From Kitasatospora papulosa (GTDB lineage Bacteria; Actinomycetota; Actinomycetes; Streptomycetales; Streptomycetaceae), in the NCBI RefSeq assembly GCF_000717245.1, contig NZ_JNYQ01000005.1:124001-188000 (forward strand): a DNA stretch of 64,000 nucleotides. The letters run 5' to 3'. Numbering within the stretch: position 1 is the stretch's first letter; the number at the start of each line of letters is the position of its first letter. A program made the position numbers and the translations under genes. The notes under the pieces are model-generated. The model made no database searches. It had not been told where the DNA came from and worked only from the letters and a program-made list of their open reading frames with translations. Below are positions 33,582-41,711 of this stretch, one piece after another.

Positions 33582-34027
33582 CAGACGAGGGCGGCGACCA
33601 GCAGGGTGAAAGCGGCGACGATGACGGCGACGCGGACGTAGTGGAGGCGATCCCAGCGGTTCATCTGCTCCTTCCAGTCGGCGGGCCGGTTCTCCGGAGT
33701 CCACGTCTTGCCCCGGTTGTTGATCGGGACGAGCAGCAGGACCGACATGAGCACGCTGACGATCAGCAGCGCGCCGGCGGTGACGGTGAGGCCGTTGCCC
33801 TCGTCCTGCCATCCGGCGACGGCCCAGACCGCGACGAGGACGAGCGAGCCGATGTACCAGACCGGCATCACGGCCCCGAGCATGCGGCCCCCGTGAGCGC
33901 GGCCGAGCTGGCCGGCGTCGCCGGGCAGTGCGTCGAAGATCCGGTTCATGACGAAGGCGACGGCGAACTCCACCCCCACCATCACGCCCACGACCACGGT
34001 GGTGACGACCTCAAGTGCGTCGAGCAT
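33581..34027 (-). CDS. DUF1772 (anthrone oxygenase-like) membrane protein
   Basis: 148 residues, four hydrophobic helices: LEVVTTVVVGVMVGVEFAVAFV, AVMPVWYIGSLVLVAVWAVAG, TVTAGALLIVSVLMSVLLLVP and YVRVAVIVAAFTLLVAALV, plus INNRGKTW...WKEQMNRWDRLHYVRV, the DUF1772 pattern (VPINN...W...R..W...H..R). Some members assist anthrone oxidation; here the role is unknown. ATG 34027 with aggggg upstream. Divergent from a TetR gene that probably represses it via the CTAGC palindromes. Confidence 0.85.
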   Translation of the reverse strand: MLDALEVVTTVVVGVMVGVEFAVAFVMNRIFDALPGDAGQLGRAHGGRMLGAVMPVWYIGSLVLVAVWAVAGWQDEGNGLTVTAGALLIVSVLMSVLLLVPINNRGKTWTPENRPADWKEQMNRWDRLHYVRVAVIVAAFTLLVAALV

Positions 34028-34044
34028 GGCGATCCCCCTGGAAT

Positions 34045-34057
34045 CTAGCGTTGCTAG
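34045..34057. promoter_or_regulatory. TetR operator near DUF1772 gene
   Basis: Palindrome CTAGC-GTT-GCTAG, 18 bp before the DUF1772 start. A third half-site GCAACGCTAG follows at 34066-34075, making a 10-bp inverted pair with 34045-34054. Confidence 0.7.
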
Positions 34058-34095
34058 CTGATGAGGCAACGCTAGTACTGCTGCCGCTCGATTGT

Positions 34096-34108
34096 CTAGC
34101 GGTGCTAG
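34096..34108. promoter_or_regulatory. TetR operator overlapping its own -10
   Basis: Palindrome CTAGC-GGT-GCTAG; its last bases belong to the -10 TAGGAT (34106-34111), which ends 6 nt before ATG 34118. Repression and leaderless start are inferred. Confidence 0.7.
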
Positions 34109-34117
34109 GATCCGGGT

Positions 34118-34696
34118 ATGTCAGTCCAGGAACGCAAGGAGCGTGAGCGGGCGGGCCGCGAGCGCCTCATCGTGGCCACGGCTCGCGAACTCGCCGAGCA
34201 GCAGGGCTGGGACGCGGTCACCACCCGTCGGCTCGCGGAGCGCATCGAGTACAGCCAGCCCGTCCTCTACAGCCATTTCCGGGGCAAGCGCGAGATCATC
34301 GGCGCCGTCGCCCTGGAGGGTGCCACCGAGATGGCCGCGGCGGTGCGGGCCGCGACCTCCGCCGCGGACGGGCCTCGCGCCCGGGCCACCGCCCTCGCCC
34401 GCGCCTACCTCGACTTCGCCGCACGCAATCCGGCTGTCTACGACGCCATCTTCCAGCTCGACGGCGGTCTCGCGTATGCGCGGGAGGACACCCCGGAGCC
34501 CCTGAAGGACGCCTTCGCCGCCCTGCTGGAGACCCTCGGTGAAGTCGCCGGTGAGGGCGTCCACCCGGGGCTGTTCACCGAGACGTTCTGGGCGGCCCTG
34601 CACGGGCTGGTCACCCTGACCCGGGCGCGACGGCTCCCGCCGGAGCACACCGAGGCCAGGATGGGCCTGCTGGTGGACCGGCTCGCCGCGCTCTGA
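34118..34696 (+). CDS. TetR-family transcriptional regulator
   Basis: 192 residues. HTH: RERLIVATARELAEQQGWDAVTTRRLAERIEYSQPVLYSHFRGKREIIGAV; the C-terminal domain resembles the WHG/TetR_C_13 kind (LAYAREDTPEPLKDAFAALLETLG). ATG 34118 has no SD and sits 6 nt after a TAGGAT -10 box, so its mRNA is probably leaderless. Two CTAGCGNTGCTAG palindromes in the 90-bp divergent gap mark it as repressor of itself and the DUF1772 gene. Confidence 0.88.
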   Translation: MSVQERKERERAGRERLIVATARELAEQQGWDAVTTRRLAERIEYSQPVLYSHFRGKREIIGAVALEGATEMAAAVRAATSAADGPRARATALARAYLDFAARNPAVYDAIFQLDGGLAYAREDTPEPLKDAFAALLETLGEVAGEGVHPGLFTETFWAALHGLVTLTRARRLPPEHTEARMGLLVDRLAAL

Positions 34697-34874
34697 CCGG
34701 TACGCACAGCTCACCGGCCCTGCCCGGCGGGCCGGTGGAAGGCCGTCTTCCGCCCGGACGGTCAGGCGGTAACCTGGGCCGTCCTCGCTCACCCGCCCTC
34801 CTGGTGACCGCTGTTGAGGGTCGCGCAGGTCGGGCGCGGGTCGTGTGTTCGTGGTTCCGCATGGAGGGCGCCCT

Positions 34875-35660
34875 GTGACAGCCGGTACACCCAGCTCCCG
34901 GATCGACACCAGCAAGCCGCACCCGGCACGGGTCTACGACTGGCTGCTCGGAGGCAAGGATAATTATCCGGTCGACCAGGAGGTCGCGGAGAGGCTGCCG
35001 GCCGAGGCGCGGGCGAACGCGGCCCGGAACCGGGCGTTCATGCACCGGGCGTCCGCCTGGCTCGCCGGGCAGGGTGTCGACCAGTTCCTGGACATCGGCA
35101 CCGGCATCCCCACCGCGCCCAACCTCCACCAGGTCGTCCAGGCCGTCACCCCGCACGCCAGGGTCGTCTACGCGGACAACGACCCGATCGTGCTGCGTCA
35201 CGCCGAGGCGCTCCTGGTGAGCAGCCCCGAGGGCGCGACCGACTACATCCACGCCGATGTGCGGCAGCCGGAGGCGATCCTCGAACGGGCCGCGGAACTG
35301 CTGGACTTCACCAGGCCCGTCGCGCTGTCCCTCATCGCGCTGATGCACTTCCTGCCCGACGAGCAGGATCCGTACGGCATCACCCGCACCCTGGTCGGGG
35401 CGCTGCCCGCGGGGAGCTACCTGGTTCTCTCGCACGGGACCGCCGACCAGCATCCGGAGCTCCGGACGGAGACCGAGTCCGCGTACAGGAAGGGCGCGAT
35501 CGCGTTGCGGATGCGTACGCGTGCGGAGGTCGAGCCGTTCTTCGAGGGGCTGGAGCTCGTCGGGCCGGGGCTGGTCACCGCGCCCGAGTGGTACCGGGAG
35601 GAGCCGGCCCCGGTGTACGAGCGGAGCGGGTTCCACGTCGGGGTGGCGCGGGTGCGTTAG
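34875..35660 (+). CDS. SAM-dependent methyltransferase, DUF574 (Methyltransf_19) family
   Basis: 261 residues. Family N-terminus IDTSKPHPARVYDWLLGGKDNYPVDQEVAERL, then QFLDIGTGIPTAPNLHQVVQ (SAM motif I), VVYADNDPIVLRHAEALL (acidic motif II) and ALSLIALMHFLPDEQ. This family is greatly expanded in Streptomyces; substrate unknown. GTG 34875 with ggagg 8 nt upstream. Confidence 0.9.
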   Translation: MTAGTPSSRIDTSKPHPARVYDWLLGGKDNYPVDQEVAERLPAEARANAARNRAFMHRASAWLAGQGVDQFLDIGTGIPTAPNLHQVVQAVTPHARVVYADNDPIVLRHAEALLVSSPEGATDYIHADVRQPEAILERAAELLDFTRPVALSLIALMHFLPDEQDPYGITRTLVGALPAGSYLVLSHGTADQHPELRTETESAYRKGAIALRMRTRAEVEPFFEGLELVGPGLVTAPEWYREEPAPVYERSGFHVGVARVR

Positions 35661-35677
35661 GCGGCCGTGGCGGTCCG

Positions 35678-36166
35678 TCAGGAGGGCCCGGCCAGCGGCT
35701 TGGCCATGCAGATGCTGCTGTCGTACGCGCGGTAGTGGCCGAACTTCTCGCAGACCGTGTAGCCGCTCGACGTGTACAGCGCGATCGCCTCGGGCTGCCG
35801 GTCCCCGGTCTCCAGGACCATGCGCGTGCGGCCGGCGGCGCGCGCGTCGGCCTCCAGGGCGGCGAGGATACGGCGCGCGAGGCCCCGGCCGCGGCCCTCG
35901 GCGATCACGAACATGCGCTTGATCTCGGCGTCGCCGTCGGAGTAGCCCTCCGCGTTCCGCTCCTGGCTGCGCCAGCCGCCGGTGGCCAGCGGGCGGTCCT
36001 GCTCGTCGTAGGCGAGCAGGTACAGCCCGTGCGGAGGATCGAACATGGTGGCGTCGAGCGGTGTGACGTCGCCCTCGTCGCCGTAACGCTCGGCGTACTC
36101 GAGCTGCACCAAGTCGTTGAGTTTCACGGCGTCGGGGTGGTCGAACGGCCGCGGCTGGATATTCAT
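35678..36166 (-). CDS. GNAT N-acetyltransferase
   Basis: 162 residues. IKRMFVIAEGRGRGLARRILAALEADARAAGRTRMVLETGDRQPEAIALYTSSGYTVCEKFGHY has the acetyl-CoA loop (R-G-x-G-x-A) and the following beta-bulge typical of GNATs. ATG 36166 has no SD; TACCAT (36174-36179) ends 7 nt before it. Divergent from exonuclease III with only 50 bp between the starts. Substrate unknown. Confidence 0.85.
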   Translation of the reverse strand: MNIQPRPFDHPDAVKLNDLVQLEYAERYGDEGDVTPLDATMFDPPHGLYLLAYDEQDRPLATGGWRSQERNAEGYSDGDAEIKRMFVIAEGRGRGLARRILAALEADARAAGRTRMVLETGDRQPEAIALYTSSGYTVCEKFGHYRAYDSSICMAKPLAGPS

Positions 36167-36201
36167 GCGAATTATGGTACATGTATGCGCACGTCCCGCG
36201 T

Positions 36202-36214
36202 AGGTACTGTACCT
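36202..36214. promoter_or_regulatory. Palindrome and -10 box of exonuclease III gene
   Basis: AGGTAC-T-GTACCT is a perfect 13-bp dyad; inside it TACTGT (36205-36210) ends 6 nt before ATG 36217. A similar TACATGTA dyad at 36178-36185 lies next to the GNAT -10 (TACCAT, 36174-36179). Confidence 0.5.
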
Positions 36215-36216
36215 GG

Positions 36217-37032
36217 ATGCTGACTGTTACCACCGTGAACGTGAACGGGATCCGCGCCGCCGTGAAGAAGGGCTTCGTCGAGTGGCTGGGGCGGACCGAG
36301 GCCGAGGTGATCTGCCTCCAGGAGGTCCGCGCGGAAGCGCAGCAGCTCCCGGACGAGGTGCGTGAGCCCGAGGGCTGGCACGCCGTGTACGCGCCCGCCG
36401 CGGCGAAGGGGCGTGCGGGTGTGGGCATCCTCACGCGGCGTGCGCCGGAACGTGTCCAGATCGGGTTCGGCGGGTTCGAGGTGCCGGGGAGCGAGGAGTT
36501 CGACACCTCCGGCCGCTACATCGAGGTGGACCTCCCGGGAGTGACGGTCGCCAGCCTCTACCTGCCGTCCGGAGAGGTGGGCACGGAGAGGCAGGAGGAG
36601 AAGGAGCGCTTCATGGCGGCCTTCCTCCCCTATCTCCAGGGGCTGAAGGCGCGGGCGGCCGCCGGCGGCCGCGAGGTGGTGGTCTGCGGCGACTGGAACA
36701 TCGCCCACCGTGAGGCCGACCTCAAGAACTGGAAGTCCAACAGGAAGAACTCCGGCTTCCTCCCCGAGGAGCGGGAGTGGCTGACCCGGGTGTTCGACGA
36801 GGCGGCGTACGTGGACGTGGTCCGGGCACTGCATCCGGAGCAGGAGGGTCCCTACTCCTGGTGGTCCTACCGGGGCCGGGCCTTCGACAACGACGCGGGC
36901 TGGCGGATCGACTACCAGGTGGCGACGCCGGGGCTCGCCGGGCGCGCGGCGAAGGCGTGGGTGGAGCGGGCCGCCACGCACGGCGAGCGCTGGAGCGACC
37001 ACGCGCCGGTGACGGTCACCTACGAGCGCTGA
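36217..37032 (+). CDS. xth: Exodeoxyribonuclease III / AP endonuclease
   Basis: 271 residues. Mg-binding and catalytic motifs: TTVNVNGIRAA, ICLQEVRAE (Glu), GRYIEVDLP, GDWNIAHREADL (Asp/Asn), NSGFLPEEREWL and WRIDYQVATP...WSDHAPVTVTY (Asp-His pair). Removes 3' blocks and cuts abasic sites in base-excision repair. ATG 36217 is probably leaderless. Shares a terminator hairpin with the convergent MerR gene. Confidence 0.93.
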   Translation: MLTVTTVNVNGIRAAVKKGFVEWLGRTEAEVICLQEVRAEAQQLPDEVREPEGWHAVYAPAAAKGRAGVGILTRRAPERVQIGFGGFEVPGSEEFDTSGRYIEVDLPGVTVASLYLPSGEVGTERQEEKERFMAAFLPYLQGLKARAAAGGREVVVCGDWNIAHREADLKNWKSNRKNSGFLPEEREWLTRVFDEAAYVDVVRALHPEQEGPYSWWSYRGRAFDNDAGWRIDYQVATPGLAGRAAKAWVERAATHGERWSDHAPVTVTYER

Positions 37033-37054
37033 GGGCCGCCGGGAGGGCCCTCAG
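37029..37054. terminator. Shared hairpin holding both stop codons
   Basis: 9-bp stem 37029-37037 / 37046-37054. The xth TGA (37030-37032) lies in one arm and the merR stop (complement of 37051-37053) in the other. Confidence 0.6.
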
Positions 37055-37734
37055 GGCCGTGGACGCCCGGGCTCGTCCGGATCGCCGTCCTCGCGCAGTC
37101 TGCGGTCCAGCGCCATCGACAGCTCGGCGTCCACCACCGCGTGCGCCAGCGTGCGCAGTTGCCCGGGATCGCTGTCCGCGGTGTGTGTGCGCAGGACGCG
37201 TACGAAGAGGTCGGCCAGGGCGTCGGCGTGCTCACGGACCTGGCGGCCCGAGGAGAGCACCGCGTCGAGCGGGACGCCGGCCCGCACCAGTTCCGACGAG
37301 GCGTCCAGGAGGCGCCGGCTGATGTGGACGATCTCGTCGCCGTCGATCCCGAGGTAGCCGAGCTCCATGGACGCGGAGAGGTTCTCCGCCGTGGCCTGGT
37401 CCTTGAAGTAGTCGGCGAGCTGCTCGGGTGTGAGCCGGACCGGGGTCTCCTCGGAGGGTTCGCCCAGGCCCAGCACCTCGGCGACGTCGCGGCCGCTGTC
37501 GAAGGTGGCGGCGAGGTCGGCGATGCCGTTGAGGGTGTGGCCCCGTTCCAGCAGGCCCGTGATGGTGCGCAGCCGGGCCAGGTGGTGGTCGTCGTACCAG
37601 GCGATGCGGCCCTCGCGGCGGGGTGGCTGGATCAGGCCGCGCTCCCGGTAGAAGCGCAGGGTGCGCACGGTGATGCCGGCCTCCTCGGCCAGCTCCTCCA
37701 TGCGGTACTCACGGTGCTCGCGTCCTTCAGCCAC
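37051..37734 (-). CDS. MerR-family transcriptional regulator
   Basis: 227 residues. N-terminal MerR HTH YRMEELAEEAGITVRTLRFYRERGLIQPPRREGRIAWYDDHHLARLRTI, then a coiled dimerisation helix and an all-helical C-terminal domain. GTG 37734 sits 6 nt after TAGGGT (37741-37746, minus strand), so it is probably leaderless. Divergent from the BVMO operon and likely its regulator, acting through TACCGCCGGTA at 37752-37762. Confidence 0.88.
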   Translation of the reverse strand: MAEGREHREYRMEELAEEAGITVRTLRFYRERGLIQPPRREGRIAWYDDHHLARLRTITGLLERGHTLNGIADLAATFDSGRDVAEVLGLGEPSEETPVRLTPEQLADYFKDQATAENLSASMELGYLGIDGDEIVHISRRLLDASSELVRAGVPLDAVLSSGRQVREHADALADLFVRVLRTHTADSDPGQLRTLAHAVVDAELSMALDRRLREDGDPDEPGRPRP

Positions 37735-37740
37735 CCCCGC

Positions 37741-37762
37741 ACCCTATGTTGTACCGCCGGTA
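37741..37762 (-). promoter_or_regulatory. merR -10 box and MerR-type dyad
   Basis: TAGGGT (complement of 37741-37746) 6 nt before the GTG start, with the 11-bp dyad TACCGCCGGTA (37752-37762) immediately upstream, placed as an autoregulatory and divergent-promoter site. Confidence 0.5.
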
Positions 37763-37870
37763 ACTTTCCTCGTCCCGCCCCCTACCCATCGGTACGGAGC
37801 TGCTCTACCCTCCCAACCATGCCAGTGATTGCTGGCAGAGTCGTGGCACGTACCGCGGGGAGGCGGCAGC

Positions 37871-39394
37871 ATGGCCCAGCACGAGCACGTACGAGTGGCG
37901 GTGATCGGATCCGGATTCGGGGGACTCGGAGCCGCGGTCCGTCTCCGTCGCGAAGGCATCACCGACTTCCTGGTCCTCGAACGCGCCGGTTCCGTCGGCG
38001 GCACCTGGCGCGACAACAGCTACCCCGGCTGCGCCTGCGACGTGCCGTCCCACCTGTACTCGTTCTCGTTCGCGCCCAACCCCGACTGGCCGCGCACCTT
38101 CTCCGGGCAGCAGCACATCCGCGCCTACCTGGAGCACGTGGCCGACACCTTCGGGCTGCGCCCGCACATCAGGCTCGACCACGAAGTCACCGTCATGCGC
38201 TGGGACAACGACGAACTGCACTGGGTGATCGAGACCGCCAACGGTGCCACGATCACCGCCGACGCGGTCGTGTCCGCCACCGGGCCGCTCTCCGACCCGA
38301 AGCTGCCGGACATCCCGGGGCTGGCCGACTTCCCCGGCAAGGTCTTCCACTCCGCGCAGTGGGACCACGACTACGACCTGAGCGGCAAGCGCGTCGCCGT
38401 GGTCGGCACCGGTGCCTCCGCGATCCAGATCGTCCCGGAGATCCAGCCGAAGGCCGGCCGGCTCACCCTCTTCCAGCGGACCCCGCCCTGGGTGATGCCG
38501 CGTATGGACCGGGCCATCAGCGGCGCCGAGAAGTGGCTGCACAGGGCGCTGCCGTTCACCGCCACCGCGCGGCGCGGACTCCTCTGGGGCATCCGGGAGT
38601 TGCAGGTGGGGGCCTTCACCAAGCACCCCAACCAGCTCGGGCTGGTCGAGTCGATAGCCAAGTCCAACATGGCGCGGGCCATCAAGGACCCCGCGCTGCG
38701 GGCCAAGCTGACTCCCTCGTACCGCATCGGCTGCAAGCGCATCCTGCTCTCCAACGCCTACTACCCGGCGCTCGCGCAGCCGAATGTCGACGTGGTCGCC
38801 TCCGGACTGTCCGAGGTGCGGGGGTCGACCCTGGTCGGTTCGGACGGGTCGGAGACCGAGGCCGACGTGATCATCCTCGGCACCGGCTTCCACGTGACGG
38901 ACATGCCGATCGCCAGTCGGGTCGTCGGTGCCGACGGCATCACCCTCGCCGAGTCCTGGAAGGACGAGATGCAGGCGCTGCGGGGGGCGACCGCCGCGGG
39001 ATTCCCCAACTGGATGACGATCATCGGCCCCAACACGGGGCTCGGGAACTCCTCCATGATCCTCATGATCGAGTCCCAGCTGAACTACATGGCCGACTAC
39101 ATGCGCCAGCTGGACGTGCTGGGCGGCCGTGCCGCACTCGACGCGAGGCCCTCCGCCGTCGGCGCCTGGAACCGGCGGGTCCAGGAACGGATGAAGCGGA
39201 CCGTCTGGAACACCGGGGGCTGCACCAGCTGGTACCTCGACGCCAACGGCCGCAACACCACCGTCTGGCCGGGCACGACGGCCGAGTTCCGCCGGGCCAC
39301 CCGATCGGTCGACCTCGGTGAGTACGAGGTCGTCCGTGCCCCCGCCACCGCCCGAACCGCGGCACAGGCCGTGACCGAGGAGGCCGCACGATGA
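37871..39394 (+). CDS. Baeyer-Villiger-type flavin monooxygenase
   Basis: 507 residues. FAD site VAVIGSGFGGLGAAVRLR, the BVMO fingerprint FPGKVFHSAQWDH (F-x-G-x-x-x-H-x-x-x-W), NADPH site VAVVGTGASAIQIVP, and ILGTGFHVTD. Inserts oxygen next to a ketone using NADPH and O2. ATG 37871 has gggagg 8 nt upstream. First of three translationally coupled genes with a hydrolase and an SDR, the arrangement needed to oxidise an alcohol to a ketone, convert it to an ester/lactone and open it. From memory S. coelicolor SCO3172 is the counterpart, and M. tuberculosis mymA-lipR-sadH is similar. Confidence 0.9.
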   Translation: MAQHEHVRVAVIGSGFGGLGAAVRLRREGITDFLVLERAGSVGGTWRDNSYPGCACDVPSHLYSFSFAPNPDWPRTFSGQQHIRAYLEHVADTFGLRPHIRLDHEVTVMRWDNDELHWVIETANGATITADAVVSATGPLSDPKLPDIPGLADFPGKVFHSAQWDHDYDLSGKRVAVVGTGASAIQIVPEIQPKAGRLTLFQRTPPWVMPRMDRAISGAEKWLHRALPFTATARRGLLWGIRELQVGAFTKHPNQLGLVESIAKSNMARAIKDPALRAKLTPSYRIGCKRILLSNAYYPALAQPNVDVVASGLSEVRGSTLVGSDGSETEADVIILGTGFHVTDMPIASRVVGADGITLAESWKDEMQALRGATAAGFPNWMTIIGPNTGLGNSSMILMIESQLNYMADYMRQLDVLGGRAALDARPSAVGAWNRRVQERMKRTVWNTGGCTSWYLDANGRNTTVWPGTTAEFRRATRSVDLGEYEVVRAPATARTAAQAVTEEAAR

Positions 39395-40347
39395 GCCGGC
39401 TGACGCAGACGGCGGACAGCGCGTCCGTACCCGTGCCCGTACGCGAGCTGAGCGTCGTCTCGGCCGACGGCGCGCGCGTCCACGTCGAACTGCACGGACC
39501 CGAGGACGCGCCCGCCGTGGTCCTGGCGCACGGCTGGACCTGCAACACCCGCTTCTGGGACGCGCAGGTGCGTGACCTGGCGGTGGACCACCGGGTCGTC
39601 GTCTACGACCAGCGGGGCCACGGGCGCAGCCCGGAGGCCGGCCCCGGCGGATACAGCACGCGTGCGCTGGCCGACGACCTCGAAGCGGTCCTGAAGGCCA
39701 CGCTCGAACCGGGGCGGAAAGCGGTGCTCGGCGGGCACTCCATGGGCGGGATGACGCTGATGGCGGCCGCCGGACGGGCCGCCGTGCGGGAGCACGGGGC
39801 GGCGGTGCTGCTGTGCAGCACCGGCAGCTCGCGGCTGACGGCCGAGTCGCTGGTGCTGCCGCTGCGGGCCGGCGCGCTCCGTACCCGGCTGACGGCCGCC
39901 GTGCTCGGCGCGCGTGCGCCCCTCGGGCCGGTCAACGCGGTGTCGAAGGTGATTCTCAAGTACGCCACGATGGGGCGCGGTTCTGCCCCGGAACGGGTGG
40001 ATACGTGTGCCAGGATCGTGCATGCGTGTCCCCGCGGGGCGCGTGTCGCCTGGGGGCACGTGCTCGCGGAGCTGGACCTGGAGGCGCGGGTGCGTGAGCT
40101 GCGTCTGCCGACCGCGGTGATCGCGGGTACGGAGGACCGGCTGACGCCGCCCGTGCACGCGCGGGCCGTCGAGGCGGCGCTGCCGCACAGTCTCGGGCTC
40201 ACCGAACTGGCGGGCATGGGGCACATGACACCGGTGGAGGCGCCCGAGGTGGTCACCGCGAAGCTCCGCGAGCTGGTGGCCTCGTACGTCACTCTTGAAG
40301 GTGCGGGCAGCGCGGCGGAAGCCGTGAGCGAGGAGGAGGTCGCATGA
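39391..40347 (+). CDS. Alpha/beta hydrolase of the BVMO operon
   Basis: 318 residues. Oxyanion loop VVLAHGWTCNTRFWD, nucleophile elbow GGHSMGGMTLM, acid in AGTEDRLTP and final His in GMGHMTPVEAPE. ATG overlaps the BVMO stop by ATGA. In this operon it probably opens the ester or lactone made by the monooxygenase (LipR-like role), but the substrate is unproven. Confidence 0.88.
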   Translation: MSRLTQTADSASVPVPVRELSVVSADGARVHVELHGPEDAPAVVLAHGWTCNTRFWDAQVRDLAVDHRVVVYDQRGHGRSPEAGPGGYSTRALADDLEAVLKATLEPGRKAVLGGHSMGGMTLMAAAGRAAVREHGAAVLLCSTGSSRLTAESLVLPLRAGALRTRLTAAVLGARAPLGPVNAVSKVILKYATMGRGSAPERVDTCARIVHACPRGARVAWGHVLAELDLEARVRELRLPTAVIAGTEDRLTPPVHARAVEAALPHSLGLTELAGMGHMTPVEAPEVVTAKLRELVASYVTLEGAGSAAEAVSEEEVA

Positions 40348-41228
40348 GCGGCAGGCGGAGTCTCGAAGGACAGGTCGTCGTCGTCACGGGCGCGGCGCGG
40401 GGGGTGGGTGAACTGCTGGCCCGCAAACTCTCGGCGCGCGGCGCCACGCTGGCGCTGGTCGGCCTGGAGCCGGACGAGCTGAAGAAGGTCTCGGAGCGGC
40501 TGCACTCCGAGAGCGACCACTGGCACGCGGACGTCACCGACCACGTGGCGATGAGCCGGGTCGCCGAAGAGGTCAAGGCGCGCTTCGGGAAGGTCGACGT
40601 CGTCGTCGCCAACGCCGGTGTCGCCACCGGGGGTCCGCTCGTGGACTCGGATCCGGAGGCCTGGCGGCGGGTGATCGAGGTGAACCTGATAGGCGGCGCG
40701 GTGACCGCGCGCGCGTTCCTGCCGGTACTGATGGAGAGCCGCGGCTACTTCCTGCAGATAGCGTCGCTGGCCGCGATCACCCCGGCGCCGATGATGAGCG
40801 CCTACTGCGCGTCCAAGTCCGGCGTGGAGGCGTTCGCCCACTGCCTGCGCGGCGAGGTCGGCCACCGGGGTGTGAAGGTCGGGGTCGGCTATCTGTCCTG
40901 GACCGACACCGACATGGTGCGCGGCGCCGACGAGGACGACGTCATGCGGGAGTTGAGGCAGCGGCTGCCCTGGCCGACGAACCGCACCTACCCCCTGGGT
41001 CCGGCGGTCGACCGGATCGTGGCGGGGATCGAACGGCGCTCCGCGCACGTCTACGCCCAGTGGTGGCTGCGCGGGATGCAGTCGATCCGGGGTTATCTGC
41101 CGACGGTCATAGGGGCCGTGGGCCAGCGCGAGATGAAGCGGTTCGGGCCCCGGCTCGACGGCGTCGGCAAGGGGCTCGTGGGGGCCGGAGGCCGGGCCGA
41201 CCAGACGGAGCGCGTACAGGGCAGATGA
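40344..41228 (+). CDS. Short-chain dehydrogenase/reductase of the BVMO operon
   Basis: 294 residues. VVVTGAARGVGELLARKL (T-G-x-x-x-G-x-G cofactor motif), NAG at VVANAGVATGG, catalytic Ser in LQIASLAAITP and YCASK (Y-x-x-x-K). A C-terminal extension after about residue 240 (QWWLRGMQSIRGYLPTVIG) suggests membrane association, as in SadH-like proteins. ATGA overlap with the hydrolase gene. Probably interconverts alcohol and ketone for the BVMO. Confidence 0.88.
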   Translation: MSGRRSLEGQVVVVTGAARGVGELLARKLSARGATLALVGLEPDELKKVSERLHSESDHWHADVTDHVAMSRVAEEVKARFGKVDVVVANAGVATGGPLVDSDPEAWRRVIEVNLIGGAVTARAFLPVLMESRGYFLQIASLAAITPAPMMSAYCASKSGVEAFAHCLRGEVGHRGVKVGVGYLSWTDTDMVRGADEDDVMRELRQRLPWPTNRTYPLGPAVDRIVAGIERRSAHVYAQWWLRGMQSIRGYLPTVIGAVGQREMKRFGPRLDGVGKGLVGAGGRADQTERVQGR

Positions 41229-41314
41229 TCGAAATGCGGTGAATGTCCGGGTGTGTAAGTCTGAGCGAGGTCCCACCGGGGCCGACCCCACGCACCCACA
41301 TAGGAGTGAACAGC

Positions 41315-41536
41315 ATGGGAATCGCAGACCAGTTCAAGGACAAGGCGCAGGAGCTCGCCGACCAGGCCAAGCAGCAGAAGGCGGGCGGCAAGCAGGGTGA
41401 GGCGCGCGAGCGCTCCGCCGATGCGCCGCGTCGCGCCGGTGGCCAGGCCCAGGGCCAGGCTCAGGGCCGTCGGCCCGAGCCGCGGGACCGCGCGCAGGAC
41501 GCCGCGGACCGTGCGCGTGAGCGTTCCGAGCGCTGA
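41315..41536 (+). CDS. Small charged alanine-rich protein
   Basis: 73 residues, no cysteines or hydrophobic segment: MGIADQFKDKAQELADQAKQQ followed by Gln/Gly/Arg/Ala-rich sequence. Resembles small CsbD- or LEA-like Streptomyces proteins of unknown function that are often named antitoxin-like without proof. Good SD (taggag) 8 nt before ATG. Predicted helix then disorder. Confidence 0.7.
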   Translation: MGIADQFKDKAQELADQAKQQKAGGKQGEARERSADAPRRAGGQAQGQAQGRRPEPRDRAQDAADRARERSER

Positions 41537-41568
41537 CGGTCGACGCCTCTGAGCGTCTGTGGTCGGTT

Positions 41569-41597
41569 GGGGCGTACCCGGTTGCCGGGTACGCCCC
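41569..41597. terminator. Bidirectional terminator
   Basis: Perfect 13-bp stem 41569-41581 / 41585-41597, 3-nt loop, after the small gene and facing the tricorn gene. Confidence 0.85.
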
Positions 41598-41640
41598 TTC
41601 GCGTGCGGGTGCCCGGCGTCCCTTCCCGTGCGGGAGCCGG

Positions 41641-41711
41641 CCGGGTCACCTCGGGGGGAGTGGGGGGCGGCGGGCCCCGCCGGGTCACCTCGGGGGGAGT
41701 GGGGGGCGGCG
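41641..41711. repeat. 32-bp direct repeat spanning the tricorn stop codon
   Basis: Identical 32-bp copies at 41641-41672 and 41680-41711. The second contains the last codons and stop of the tricorn gene, so the first is a duplicated 3' end with a second stop. Confidence 0.95.
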
